Source of the DNA: Spirochaetales bacterium
Lineage (GTDB): Bacteria > Spirochaetota > Spirochaetia > DSM-2461
DNA length: 64,000 nucleotides
Assembly (NCBI GenBank): GCA_028533045.1
Contig: JAQQAP010000037.1
Coordinates: forward strand, 186,001 to 250,000
Reading direction: 5' to 3'
A model generated the notes under the pieces. That model was not told the origin of the DNA. It saw only the letters and a list, made by a program, of their open reading frames with translations, and searched no databases. Each line of letters opens with the position of its first letter. The first letter of the stretch is position 1. Positions 45,691 through 54,411 of the stretch are shown in pieces. The translations under genes were made by a program, and so were the position numbers.

Positions 45691-46583
45691 TTCTTTTTAA
45701 CCCTGTTTTTGATAATATTTTCCGCCGGTTGGGTATATACGAGACTGGCCGGCGGAACCGATTCGGTAATCCATACATTACCGCCGATTGTCGTATCGTG
45801 GCCAATGGTTGTCTTCCCGCCCAGAATGGTAGCCCCCGCATAAATTGTCACATTATCTTCTAAGGTAGGATGCCTTTTACTGTTGGCATCCTCTTTTTTT
45901 ACACTAAGGGCTCCAATGGTCACACCTTGGTAGATCTTAACATTTTTTCCAATTATAGCTGTTTCTCCCACAACAACGCCCGTACCGTGGTCAATGAAAA
46001 AATTCTCACCAATCGTGGCTCCCGGGTGAATATCTATACCTGTGCTGCGATGAATTTGTTCTCCCAGCATTCGCGGGATAAGGGGGATATCCATTTTATA
46101 CATCTCATGGGCGATACGGTGAATGGTTATGGCTTCAACTCCGGGGTAAGAGAGGATTATCTCTTCGTTTGAACGGGCTGCCGGATCCCCCTGCAAGGCG
46201 CTCTTTACGTCTTTAAGGGCCATGGTCCTGAGCCAGGGAATTCTTTCCAAAAGGGCATTCGCCTGGGAAGAAGCCTCTTTCCGGCAATCTTTGCTGCATT
46301 CGACTCCATTCTGGATGCAGCGGTATTTTAAACTTTTGGCGATTTCGATGGTAAGAGAAGAGGCAAGATTGTGAAGTTTATTTCCTACCGTAAAGGTTAT
46401 ATAGTCTCCTTCAAGCAGTTCTTCCGACTGGAAGCCCGGGAAGATAAGACTTTCAAAGGTCTTCATCAGATTCTGAATGCTTTCCCTAGAAGGAAGGGAT
46501 GATCCGGAAAGGTGATTGATTCCTCCCACATCCTTATAGGATTGGAGTACGTCTTGAGTTATTTTTTCCAGTGATATGTTCAT
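45687..46583 (-). CDS. cysE: Serine O-acetyltransferase
   Basis: This is a 298-residue enzyme that acetylates serine for cysteine synthesis. The N-terminal helical domain carries a CRKEA segment. The C-terminal left-handed beta-helix of hexapeptide repeats (about 190-290) includes [24 protein letters not shown], with the catalytic His near DHGTG. The N-terminus is longer than in E. coli CysE (273) and resembles the EpsC-type variants. GGGGAGAA precedes the ATG. It is transcribed alone, divergently from the KamA gene. Confidence 0.92.
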   Translation of the reverse strand: MNISLEKITQDVLQSYKDVGGINHLSGSSLPSRESIQNLMKTFESLIFPGFQSEELLEGDYITFTVGNKLHNLASSLTIEIAKSLKYRCIQNGVECSKDCRKEASSQANALLERIPWLRTMALKDVKSALQGDPAARSNEEIILSYPGVEAITIHRIAHEMYKMDIPLIPRMLGEQIHRSTGIDIHPGATIGENFFIDHGTGVVVGETAIIGKNVKIYQGVTIGALSVKKEDANSKRHPTLEDNVTIYAGATILGGKTTIGHDTTIGGNVWITESVPPASLVYTQPAENIIKNRVKKN

Positions 46584-46603
46584 AATTCTCCCCTGTTTGA
46601 GTT

Positions 46604-46632
46604 AATGTAGCCATTGCTTTATCAAAAGTCAA
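46604..46632 (-). promoter_or_regulatory. Promoter of cysE
   Basis: On the minus strand, TTGACT (46627-46632), a 17-bp spacer and TACATT (46604-46609) lie 20 bp before the cysE start. The region overlaps the start region of the divergent KamA gene. Confidence 0.65.
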
Positions 46633-46652
46633 GAATAGATTACTATGGGCCC

Positions 46653-47702
46653 ATGATGGATAAAGTTGTAACTTCCGGGGAAAAACTCAATAATTACCTC
46701 TCTTTAAGCAAGGAGGAAAAGGCCTTTTTTGAGGAATGTGAACGCAAGGGAAATCAGTCTCTTCCGCTTCATGTTCCCCTTTCATGGCTTGAAAGAATAG
46801 AAGGGGAAGATTGTCCGCTTAGAAAGCAATCTGTTCCTCATATCAATGAGTTTACCTCTACCGGGGAAGAGCTTCTTGATCCGATTGGGGACAGGCGACA
46901 TTCCCCATTGAAAGGGCTGATTCATCATTATGACGATCGTGTACTTGTTCTTATTACTGACAGATGCGCCATGTATTGCCGGCACTGTTTTCGCAGGCAT
47001 TTTACCGGACGGGGAGGGGCCCTTAAGGAATCGGAGATTGATAGTATTCTAGATTATCTGGAAGAGCATAAAGAGGTTCACGAGGTTATTATTTCCGGTG
47101 GGGACGCCCTTATGGCCCCTTATAATCGTCTTGAATATCTCTTAAACGGATTGAATGATCTAAAAAGGCCTCTGGTAAAAAGAGTGGGTACAAGACTCCC
47201 CCTTGTCTATCCCGACATAATAAGTGAAAGGATTTTAAATCTCCTGGGGGCGCAGAAGTCTCTTTGGCTTGTTATGCAGATTAATCATGTAAAAGAACTT
47301 TCTCCTGCTGCTATCGGGATCATTCAGGAGATAAGAAAAAGAGGGATTCCCATGCTTAATCAGGCTGTCCTTCTCAAGGGAGTCAACGATTCCGTAGAGG
47401 CTCAAATCAACCTGTCCTACGCCCTGATTGAAGAGGGGATAAAGCCCTATTATCTCTTTCAGGGGGATTTGGCTAAGGGAACATCCCACTTTAGGGTTCC
47501 CCTTGACAGGGCCCTGGAATTATATGAAGAATTGGGTAAAAGGGTTTCCCATTTGGCTCTGCCTCGATTTGGTCTGGATCTTCCGGGAGGCGGCGGCAAG
47601 GTAAATCTGGAAGCCTCGTCTATGGTAAGAAAAGATGAAGAATATTACTATTTTAGAAATGGTAAGGGGCAAGTAGGGCGGTACCCCAGGGAGGAAGAAT
47701 GA
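46653..47702 (+). CDS. KamA-family radical SAM aminomutase (EpmB-like)
   Basis: This is a 349-residue radical SAM protein of the lysine 2,3-aminomutase family. The cluster motif is CxxxCxxC at Cys105, 109 and 112 (CAMYCRHC). The C-terminal PGGGGKV carries the likely PLP lysine. The size is closer to EpmB, which makes beta-lysine for elongation factor P, than to catabolic KamA (about 415). No epmA or efp is visible, so the role stays open. I chose the ATG at 46653. TACTAT ends 6 nt before it and there is no Shine-Dalgarno. Upstream in-frame codons lie in the promoter region. Confidence 0.88.
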   Translation: MMDKVVTSGEKLNNYLSLSKEEKAFFEECERKGNQSLPLHVPLSWLERIEGEDCPLRKQSVPHINEFTSTGEELLDPIGDRRHSPLKGLIHHYDDRVLVLITDRCAMYCRHCFRRHFTGRGGALKESEIDSILDYLEEHKEVHEVIISGGDALMAPYNRLEYLLNGLNDLKRPLVKRVGTRLPLVYPDIISERILNLLGAQKSLWLVMQINHVKELSPAAIGIIQEIRKRGIPMLNQAVLLKGVNDSVEAQINLSYALIEEGIKPYYLFQGDLAKGTSHFRVPLDRALELYEELGKRVSHLALPRFGLDLPGGGGKVNLEASSMVRKDEEYYYFRNGKGQVGRYPREEE

Positions 47703-48250
47703 AAAGCGATGAATTAATGTGGCAGGAAGTGGAAGAAGTTGACAGAAGAAAGGAACCTCTCTTTGATTTAATTACCGTTAAAAGTCGTTCTGCTGACGGA
47801 ACGGAAGCGAATTTTATTAAAGTGACTCCTCCCGATTGGGTTACGGTAATTCCCGTTCTGCCCGACGGACGCATTCTTATGGTACGTCAGTACCGTCATG
47901 GGATTGCTTCTCTCTCAGAGGAATTCCCCGCCGGAGTCGTGGATGCAGGAGAAGATGCCCTGCAGGCCGCCCATCGCGAACTGGAAGAGGAGACGGGCTA
48001 TGTAGCCGGTGAAATGATTCCTATAGGAAAGATTAATCCCAACCCCGCTTTTATGACCAATACCTCCTATACCTATTTGGCCCGGGATTTAAAGAAAGTC
48101 AGTGATCAGAGTCTGGATGAACATGAGCGTATTGAGTTTTTTACCCTTGATGAAAAGGAAATAGAAGAGAAAATGGGCGGTGAAACAATGGCAAGCGCGA
48201 TTATGGTGCAGGCCTGGTATTGGTATCAGTCGGGAAAAAGGGCTAACTGA
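47699..48250 (+). CDS. Nudix hydrolase, ADP-ribose pyrophosphatase type
   Basis: This is a 183-residue enzyme. The Nudix box (from AGVVDAGED to RELEEETGY) is preceded by MVRQYRHGI and SEEFPAG. It is followed by a proline-rich ANPAF-like segment (NPNPAFMTNT) typical of ADP-ribose pyrophosphatases. It probably hydrolyses ADP-ribose or related sugars. ATGA overlap with the KamA gene indicates coupling. Its 3' end overlaps convergent dinB by 25 bp. Confidence 0.9.
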   Translation: MKSDELMWQEVEEVDRRKEPLFDLITVKSRSADGTEANFIKVTPPDWVTVIPVLPDGRILMVRQYRHGIASLSEEFPAGVVDAGEDALQAAHRELEEETGYVAGEMIPIGKINPNPAFMTNTSYTYLARDLKKVSDQSLDEHERIEFFTLDEKEIEEKMGGETMASAIMVQAWYWYQSGKRAN

Positions 48251-49305
48251 TTGGCTTCCGATTTATCGCGGAAGTTTTTACCGGTCAGGGCGGTGAGGGA
48301 GAGCCCAATCAGTCTGATAGGGCGGTAGCCTATTTCGGTTTTTTCCATGAGCTTCAGTGCCTCCTCCATCAGCTCTTTACGAGTGTGGACCGGGCGATTG
48401 AGGGACTGGCTTCTCGTTACGGACTGAAAATCGTGGTATTTGACTTTTAGAGTGACCGTTTTTCCGCCCGTTTCATAGTGTCGAAGGCTTTTTTCCAGAT
48501 CTTCAGCGATACCTTCCAGAGTCTCAAGTATCTCTTCCCGCCTGGTCATATCCCGGGAAAAGGTCTCTTCCCGGCCTATGCTTTTACGGGTTCTTTCGCT
48601 CTGCACGGGCCTGTTATCAATGCCTCTTACCACATTGTAGTAATAGGAACCGGACTTACCAAAAAGCTCCAAAAGCTCCCATTTTTCATATTTCTTTAGG
48701 TCCTTTCCCTTCTTTATACCCCGTTTAACCATCTGTTCTTCCGTTTTCTTCCCTATTCCGTAAAACTTTCCGATGGGAAGTTCTTCCAGGAAAGGAACGG
48801 CCTGATTCGGCGTTATTACGGTTAAACCGTTGGGCTTTTGCCAGTCCGAGGCAATTTTGGCAAGGAATTTATTATATGACACACCACCGGAGGCGGTAAG
48901 TTGGGTTCTGGAATGTATCTTTTGCTTAATTTCCTGGGCTATAAGGGTGGAGGATCGAATATTTTTCTTGTTCTTCGTCACATCCAGGTAAGCTTCATCC
49001 AGTGAAAGAGGCTCAATAATGTCGGTATATTCATGGAAAACCTCATGGATGAGGGAGGAGGCTTCTTTGTATTCGGAAAAATGGGGTGGGACGAAAATCC
49101 CCTGGGGACAGAGGCGATAGGCATGACTGGCCGGCATGGCCGAATGTATGCCGTACTTTCTCGCCTCATAGGAACAGGTGCAAACCACGCTCCGTGAATT
49201 GGGAGGGCCCGAAACAATAACCGGCTTACCCTTTAACTCCGGGTTGTTCCTCTGTTCTATTGAGGCGTAAAAAGCATCCATATCTATGTGAATAATCTTT
49301 CTCAC
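48226..49305 (-). CDS. dinB: DNA polymerase IV
   Basis: This is a 359-residue Y-family translesion polymerase. The first catalytic motif is DMDAFYASIE at residues 8-17. SLDEAYLDVT carries the other catalytic acids. A helix-hairpin-helix thumb (IGKFYGIGKKTEEQM) and a C-terminal little-finger domain follow. The start is a GTG. The C-terminus ends ANQLALFPD, resembling a beta-clamp-binding motif (QLALF). It has its own strong promoter. Confidence 0.96.
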   Translation of the reverse strand: MRKIIHIDMDAFYASIEQRNNPELKGKPVIVSGPPNSRSVVCTCSYEARKYGIHSAMPASHAYRLCPQGIFVPPHFSEYKEASSLIHEVFHEYTDIIEPLSLDEAYLDVTKNKKNIRSSTLIAQEIKQKIHSRTQLTASGGVSYNKFLAKIASDWQKPNGLTVITPNQAVPFLEELPIGKFYGIGKKTEEQMVKRGIKKGKDLKKYEKWELLELFGKSGSYYYNVVRGIDNRPVQSERTRKSIGREETFSRDMTRREEILETLEGIAEDLEKSLRHYETGGKTVTLKVKYHDFQSVTRSQSLNRPVHTRKELMEEALKLMEKTEIGYRPIRLIGLSLTALTGKNFRDKSEANQLALFPD

Positions 49306-49312
49306 ATAGATA

Positions 49313-49342
49313 ACTATACAAATGTAAGGGTGTTGTTGTCAA
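49313..49342 (-). promoter_or_regulatory. Promoter of dinB
   Basis: A perfect TTGACA (49337-49342, minus strand), an 18-bp spacer and TATAGT (49313-49318). The -10 ends 7 nt before the GTG, so the transcript would have almost no leader. I see no clear SOS operator. Confidence 0.8.
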
Positions 49343-49348
49343 GAGAAA

Positions 49349-49693
49349 TCAGCCCGGAGGCCAGCTCATTTGACGTCCTCCCAGAATGTGGGCATGGATG
49401 TAATGAACTGTCTGCTGGCCGTGTTTCCCTTTGTTCATAACAATACGGTAACCCTCTTCGTCCAGGCCCAGTTGCTCGGCCACTTCCGCTACCCGCTGGA
49501 AGAAGAGACCCACTTCTTCGGTCTCCCTGTCTTTTAATTCGGTAAAGGTAACAACCTTCTTTTTGGGGATAACCAAAACATGTACGGGGGCCCGGGGGTT
49601 CACATCCCGGAAGGCCAGAACATGGTCATCTTCAAAAACTTTATCCGCCGGGATATCTCCGGCCAGTATCTTGTCAAAAATTGTTTCTTCCAT
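49349..49693 (-). CDS. HIT-family (HINT-like) protein
   Basis: This is a 114-residue histidine-triad protein. The triad HIHAHILGG (HxHxH) is near the C-terminus, preceded by NPRAPVHVLVIPKK. Members hydrolyse purine nucleoside phosphoramidates. The cellular substrate is usually unknown. I start at ATG 49693, which has AGGAG 6 nt upstream. A TTG two codons earlier would touch that site. Confidence 0.93.
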   Translation of the reverse strand: MEETIFDKILAGDIPADKVFEDDHVLAFRDVNPRAPVHVLVIPKKKVVTFTELKDRETEEVGLFFQRVAEVAEQLGLDEEGYRIVMNKGKHGQQTVHYIHAHILGGRQMSWPPG

Positions 49694-49767
49694 TTTCAAC
49701 TCCTTTGAGTATATTACCTGTACCTTCAGGGTTGGGCAAGAGGAAAAAAATATGATAATATCAGCCC

Positions 49768-50109
49768 ATGAATATTCAAATTATCGGGACTAAAAAGTGT
49801 CGGAATACCAAAAAAGCCCAGATGTTTTTTAAAGAAAGGGGCGTGAAGTTTCATTTAGTCGACCTGAACGAACGGGAACTCAGCCCGGGGGAGTTGGATA
49901 AGATTATCCAAAAGGCCGGTAAAAATAATATTATAGACGAAGAGTCCAAACTCTACAAAGATAAGGGCTTTGCCTATATGGACTACGATCCCAGAGAGGA
50001 GGTTTTGGAAAACAATCTTCTCCTTAAAACTCCCATTATCCGTTTTGATAAGGAAGTGACCCTGGGGTACGTACCGGACAAGTGGAAGGAGTTCATCTCA
50101 CAGGCATGA
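49768..50109 (+). CDS. ArsC/Spx-family thioredoxin-fold protein
   Basis: This is a 113-residue protein of the ArsC family (N-terminal GTKKCRNTKKAQ with a single redox Cys in CxxT, then a KTPIIRFDKEVTLGY C-terminal part). The lack of a second Cys in the CxxC position separates it from Spx-type regulators. It may be an arsenate-reductase-like or orphan oxidoreductase. Its stop overlaps the start of the WalJ-like gene (ATGA). Confidence 0.82.
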   Translation: MNIQIIGTKKCRNTKKAQMFFKERGVKFHLVDLNERELSPGELDKIIQKAGKNNIIDEESKLYKDKGFAYMDYDPREEVLENNLLLKTPIIRFDKEVTLGYVPDKWKEFISQA

Positions 50110-50891
50110 GGTATGCAATCCTTTCTTCCGGTTCCTGTTCCAACGCCTATATTTTCGAAAAGGACGATCTTACCTTTGTGGTGGACAATGGTCTGAGTTG
50201 TCGGAAGTTTGAAGAGCGCTGCCTCGAATTTGGTTTTCATCCCGGAAAAATCAACTTCATATTTCTCACTCATCTCCATGTGGATCACCTTAAGGGTGTG
50301 GAACTTCTCTCCCGCAAATATCAGATTCCCGTGGTGGCCCATAAAAATCATGCCACCGAGGTGCTGGGAAAGAAGGGAATCTTTAAAAAGCTCGATGTGG
50401 AAGAGGGGAGAGAGTATGAATTCCGCCACCTCAAGTTCACCCCTTTTCGAACAAGCCACGACTCTCCCCACTCCCTGGGATTCTATTTTTCCCTGGACGG
50501 TTTTACCTTTACCCTCATAACCGATACGGGAAAGGTTACAGAGGAAATGTTTCGATATGCCCGGGACTCGAGGTTACTCTTCCTGGAAGCCAACTATTCC
50601 CCCCTCATGCTCTCCGAAGGGCCCTATCCCCCTTCACTTAAGAAACGCATATCATCCAATCGGGGGCATCTCTCCAATGAGGAGGCGGGCCGATTCATGA
50701 CGGAAGTTACATCTTCCGGCCCCTGTTCTCTGGAGCACATACATCTCTGTCACCTCTCCCAGAATAACAATACCGTAGAGAAGGTACGGGAAGAGGTGGC
50801 ACAAGTTTATCAAGGTTCTATTCCCTGGACCGTTTGTCCCCGGGGTGAGGCCGTTAAGGGGCTTGATTTAAGCCAAAAGAAAGGAGCATAA
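50106..50891 (+). CDS. WalJ/YycJ-type metallo-beta-lactamase-fold hydrolase
   Basis: This is a 261-residue enzyme with the zinc-binding motif THLHVDH (HxHxDH) near residue 57 and a typical start MRYAILSSGSCSNAYIFE. HSLGFYFSLDGFTFTLITDTGK is also conserved in the family. WalJ/YycJ proteins are 5'-3' exonucleases or phosphodiesterases linked to mismatch repair and cell-wall signalling. The WalRK genes are not nearby. I start at 50106, overlapping the ArsC-like stop, rather than 24 bp upstream. Confidence 0.88.
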   Translation: MRYAILSSGSCSNAYIFEKDDLTFVVDNGLSCRKFEERCLEFGFHPGKINFIFLTHLHVDHLKGVELLSRKYQIPVVAHKNHATEVLGKKGIFKKLDVEEGREYEFRHLKFTPFRTSHDSPHSLGFYFSLDGFTFTLITDTGKVTEEMFRYARDSRLLFLEANYSPLMLSEGPYPPSLKKRISSNRGHLSNEEAGRFMTEVTSSGPCSLEHIHLCHLSQNNNTVEKVREEVAQVYQGSIPWTVCPRGEAVKGLDLSQKKGA

Positions 50892-50893
50892 CC

Positions 50894-51760
50894 ATGCAGG
50901 TTCAATGGTTCCCCGGTCACATGACCAAAGCGGGACGTCAAATAAAAGAAAATCAGAAAAAGGTCGATATCATTATCGAAATTCTTGATGCCCGGGTTCC
51001 TTTAAGCAGCCGAAACCCCCTTTTACGCAAGATTACGGCCCACAAAAAGCGCATTATTCTCCTGAATAAGGATGACCTGGCCGATCCCCGGGCCACAAAG
51101 CAGTGGCTGGAGTATTTCCGTAAGGAAGAGGGGGCCATCGCTCTGGCTGTGTCGGCACAGAATAAGAAGAGCCTTTCCCGAATAACTCCCGCCGCCAAAC
51201 AGCTTTGTGCCGGGGCCCGCTGGATGGATAGAAGGCCCGTTCGTGCCATGATTCTGGGAATCCCCAATGTGGGTAAATCCACCTTGATAAACGCCATGGC
51301 GGGAAACAAGAAGGCCGGGGTAGCCAATATGCCCGGTTTTACCAAGGATATGCAGCGCTATGAGGCGGGAAAGGGCTTGCAGATTTTTGATACTCCCGGA
51401 ATGCTCTGGCCCAAATTTGAGGATATGCACTCCGGTTTTAACCTGGCCGCTCTGGGCTCTATTAAGGATACCATCCTGCCCATAGAACGGATTGCCCTTT
51501 TTACCATTCCCTATCTTTGCCTGCGCTATAGTTCGGAGCTCAAAAAGCGTTATAAGTGGGAGGAACTCCCGGAAGATCCGGTTCTCTTTGTTGAGGAATT
51601 GGGAAGAAAAAGGGGCTGTATTGTTTCCGGTGGCGCAATTGACCGGGAAAAGGCTTGTTATTTGCTCTTAAGAGAGCTTCGGGATGGAAAAATAGGCCGG
51701 ATCTCCCTTGAGAGACCCGGCGAAGAACGTAAAGTTAATGGCGATGAAAAGGAGCTTTAA
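50894..51760 (+). CDS. rbgA: Ribosome biogenesis GTPase RbgA/YlqF
   Basis: This is a 288-residue circularly permuted GTPase for late 50S subunit assembly. It begins MQVQWFPGHMTKAGRQIKE, typical of YlqF. The G4 motif (LLNKDDL) precedes G1 (GIPNVGKST), with DTPGMLWPKF as G3. AAGGAG lies 8 nt before the ATG. It is coupled closely to the WalJ-like gene (2 bp) and converges with the next gene. Confidence 0.95.
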   Translation: MQVQWFPGHMTKAGRQIKENQKKVDIIIEILDARVPLSSRNPLLRKITAHKKRIILLNKDDLADPRATKQWLEYFRKEEGAIALAVSAQNKKSLSRITPAAKQLCAGARWMDRRPVRAMILGIPNVGKSTLINAMAGNKKAGVANMPGFTKDMQRYEAGKGLQIFDTPGMLWPKFEDMHSGFNLAALGSIKDTILPIERIALFTIPYLCLRYSSELKKRYKWEELPEDPVLFVEELGRKRGCIVSGGAIDREKACYLLLRELRDGKIGRISLERPGEERKVNGDEKEL

Positions 51761-51762
51761 TC

Positions 51763-52779
51763 CTAGATTTGGGGACGGGCGATAACTTTCCAGCCCTCTT
51801 CCTGCTGTCTAACCATAAATACAAGAAGGTCTTCCTGGGTAAAGAAAGGGAAGGCTCCCTCCTTTACTTTGTTTCCCACAAAAAGAAAGGTTCTTCTGTC
51901 CGGAGTCCAGTCTCTGTCTTTGGCAAACCATTCGGGGAAAAGATCGGCATATTCGTCGTACTGGTAGATCTTGTACTCATAATCCCTCTTATAGTCCTCC
52001 ATAGACCAGGCTGAATTAACACCTTCCGGGGGATTGATAATAAACTTGCTGTGGTTGAATCCGTCCGAAAGGGAGTGGATTTCATTATCCAGGGCCCGGT
52101 AGAAGGCAGGAAGGTCTCCGTACAGAGAGGCTTCCACGAACTCAAGGGAAAACTCTTCCGCTTTTAAGGCTGAATAGGGATCGTCGGCTGCACCCTTTGC
52201 GGTTTCCCTGTTTTGCTGTCCCATGGGACGAATCAACCCGGTACTGGCTAAAAGGGTATCGTTATAGGAGTAGGTTTTATTCTCTTTTACAGGAGTAAAT
52301 TCCCAGGACTCCAAAACAATACGGTAAATCTTACCGGGCTGAATAGAACCGGGAGGGGTTATGAGACGGGCGCTGCACTGGCTTATGAAATTCTGGGGAT
52401 TCATTCTATCCGCCATATACCAGTTACTTTCCACATTGCTGGGAACGGACTGAACCTGATTCCAGGGTAGGGTAAAAAGAGTCGTATAACCTTCCCCTCT
52501 CAGTCGGACCTGAAGAGTGGTCTGGCCGGTTCGGTTTTCATCCATGTAGGTAACAACCACACGCCATTTTCTCATGCTGTCACTGTGGGCAGTGGGGGTA
52601 CGGAAAAAGTAACTTAAATCCGTTTTTGCCACATCAACCCAACCTCTATCATCGGTGACAATGACCGGGTTCCCATCTTCAAATAGTATTTGAGAATGGA
52701 GCAGGGTGCTCACATATTCTTCTGCAGAAAGAAGAAAACCGCTGAATAAAAGCATCAATCCAATAATTATCCGTTTCAT
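51763..52779 (-). CDS. Secreted protein of unknown function
   Basis: This is a 338-residue protein with a clean signal peptide (about 1-19, ending LLSA). I recognise no domain. It is rich in aromatic residues and has a beta-strand character (WRVVVTYMDENRTGQTTLQVRLRGEGYTTLF). It probably acts in the periplasm or at the surface. GATAAT ends exactly 6 nt before the ATG, and there is no Shine-Dalgarno sequence in the AT-rich leader. It is transcribed alone. Confidence 0.68.
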   Translation of the reverse strand: MKRIIIGLMLLFSGFLLSAEEYVSTLLHSQILFEDGNPVIVTDDRGWVDVAKTDLSYFFRTPTAHSDSMRKWRVVVTYMDENRTGQTTLQVRLRGEGYTTLFTLPWNQVQSVPSNVESNWYMADRMNPQNFISQCSARLITPPGSIQPGKIYRIVLESWEFTPVKENKTYSYNDTLLASTGLIRPMGQQNRETAKGAADDPYSALKAEEFSLEFVEASLYGDLPAFYRALDNEIHSLSDGFNHSKFIINPPEGVNSAWSMEDYKRDYEYKIYQYDEYADLFPEWFAKDRDWTPDRRTFLFVGNKVKEGAFPFFTQEDLLVFMVRQQEEGWKVIARPQI

Positions 52780-52838
52780 ATTATTATTATCGGAAAATTT
52801 TAATTTCCATTAAGATTAATCGATGGGGAATTACTCTA

Positions 52839-52867
52839 TTTACCTAAGTTAGGGTTTCCTATATGAT
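52839..52867 (+). promoter_or_regulatory. Promoter of the DAHP synthase gene
   Basis: TTTACC (52839-52844), a 17-bp spacer and TATGAT (52862-52867). The -10 ends 7 nt before the ATG at 52875. It shows that the upstream in-frame ATG at 52863, which lies inside the -10 box, is not the start. Confidence 0.6.
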
Positions 52868-52874
52868 AGGTTCC

Positions 52875-53915
52875 ATGAAACGCTTAAACGACATAAATAT
52901 TAAAGAAATCACTCCCCTTATCTCACCCAAGGAGTTCAAGGCTGCCCAGCCTCTTTCCGAGGAAGGTAAGTTTTCCATTATCGGTTATAGAGAAGAGATC
53001 AACAAGATTCTAAAAGGCGAAGATGACCGCATGCTGGCTATTGTAGGCCCCTGCTCCATCTATGATAAGGAATCGGCCCTGGATTACGGCCGGAAGCTGG
53101 CCAAGCTCCACGAAGAGTTGAAGGATAAGCTCTACATTGTTATGCGTGTGTACTTTGAGAAGCCCCGAACCACCATTGGCTGGAGAGGTCTTATCGTCGA
53201 CCCCGAAATTGACAGCAGTTACCGTGTAGAAGACGGTTTAAAGGTTGCCCGGGATATTCTTCTGGAAATCAATAACATGGGCCTTCCCGCCGGTACGGAA
53301 ATCCTCGATCCCATTATTCCCCAGTATATTTCCGAGCTTGTTTCCTGGGCTGCCATTGGGGCAAGAACAACCGAGTCCCAGACCCATAGGGAAATTACCA
53401 GCGGTCTTTCCATGCCCGTAGGTTTTAAGAACAGCACCGACGGCAGCTTTGAAAAAGCCATTAATGCCATCTGTTCCGCCCGCCATTCCCACAGCTTTAT
53501 CGGTATTGATGGAGACGGGCTCACTTCCGTATTTAAGTCCCGCGGTAACGAAATGGGACACCTTATCATGAGGGGCGGTGACCGGGGCCCTAACTACTAC
53601 GAAGAGTTTATGGAAGACGCCAAGGAGATAATGGTTAGTCGTGATATATCCCCAGCCATCATTGCCGACTGCAGTCACGCCAATTCCGGTAAGAAAGCGG
53701 TACGACAGGAGCGTGTTCTAAACAACATCCTGGATCAGAGAAGACGGGGGATGGATTCAATTAAGGGCTTCATGCTGGAAAGTAATCTTAATGAGGGAAA
53801 TCAGCCCATATGCGAGGATAGGAGCAAGCTTAAATACGGTGTTTCCATTACCGACGAGTGTATCGGTTGGGAAAAGACGGAAGAGCTGCTCCGACGGGCC
53901 TACGATGTCCTCTAG
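52875..53915 (+). CDS. DAHP synthase, class I (AroF/G/H type)
   Basis: This is a 346-residue enzyme joining phosphoenolpyruvate and erythrose-4-phosphate, the first step of the shikimate pathway. GPCSIYDKESALDYGRKLA, YFEKPRTTIGWRG and ADCSHANSGK are classic type I-alpha motifs and include PEP and metal ligands. The length is close to the 350 of E. coli AroG. Which aromatic amino acid inhibits it cannot be read from the sequence. The end overlaps the Nudix gene by 11 bp. Confidence 0.95.
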   Translation: MKRLNDINIKEITPLISPKEFKAAQPLSEEGKFSIIGYREEINKILKGEDDRMLAIVGPCSIYDKESALDYGRKLAKLHEELKDKLYIVMRVYFEKPRTTIGWRGLIVDPEIDSSYRVEDGLKVARDILLEINNMGLPAGTEILDPIIPQYISELVSWAAIGARTTESQTHREITSGLSMPVGFKNSTDGSFEKAINAICSARHSHSFIGIDGDGLTSVFKSRGNEMGHLIMRGGDRGPNYYEEFMEDAKEIMVSRDISPAIIADCSHANSGKKAVRQERVLNNILDQRRRGMDSIKGFMLESNLNEGNQPICEDRSKLKYGVSITDECIGWEKTEELLRRAYDVL

Positions 53916-54408
53916 TTATAACGAAAATGACATTAACTCCCTTAATTGGGAGGAGTGGATTCCCACAGAAGAGGCGACCCTTTGTTTCATCAGAAAGGAG
54001 GGGCGCCTTCTTTTAATTAATAAGAAAACCGGAATGGGCGCCGGCCTGGTGAATGCTCCCGGTGGAAGAATCGAGAAAGGGGAGACCCCCAAAGAAGGGG
54101 CTATTAGGGAGACGGAAGAGGAAGTTCTGGTCACTCCTACGGGTCTTGAAAAAAGGGCGGAGCTCTTTTTCCAGTTTACCGACGGATACAAGCTAAAGGC
54201 CCATGTTTTTGAGGCCGGTGACTACAGTGGTGAACCCGGTTCCACCAGAGAGGCGGACCCTTTTTGGGTAGACGAAGAAAAAATCCCCTATGACAGGATG
54301 TGGAAGGATGACCGTTTCTGGATTCCTTTCATGCTGCAGGGGATTTTTGTTAAGGGCTACTTTATTTTTCGTGATGAGGAGATGCTGGCCTTCCGTCTGG
54401 AAGGCTGA
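53905..54408 (+). CDS. Nudix hydrolase, MutT/MTH1-like
   Basis: This is a 167-residue protein. The Nudix box GGRIEKGETPKEGAIRETEEEV fits except that the final Gly is replaced by Leu (EEVLV). The 8-oxo-dGTPase group is a reasonable guess because of the NAPGGR context and the FRLEG ending, but substrate choice is open. The frame is open further upstream inside the DAHP synthase gene. I use the ATG at 53905, where the Nudix-like protein begins. Confidence 0.85.
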   Translation: MSSSYNENDINSLNWEEWIPTEEATLCFIRKEGRLLLINKKTGMGAGLVNAPGGRIEKGETPKEGAIRETEEEVLVTPTGLEKRAELFFQFTDGYKLKAHVFEAGDYSGEPGSTREADPFWVDEEKIPYDRMWKDDRFWIPFMLQGIFVKGYFIFRDEEMLAFRLEG

Positions 54409-54411
54409 TCA

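Noticed and set aside
53791..53904. Upstream ATG extension of the Nudix gene
   Set aside because: It would extend 114 bp into the DAHP synthase coding region and adds residues unlike any Nudix N-terminus.
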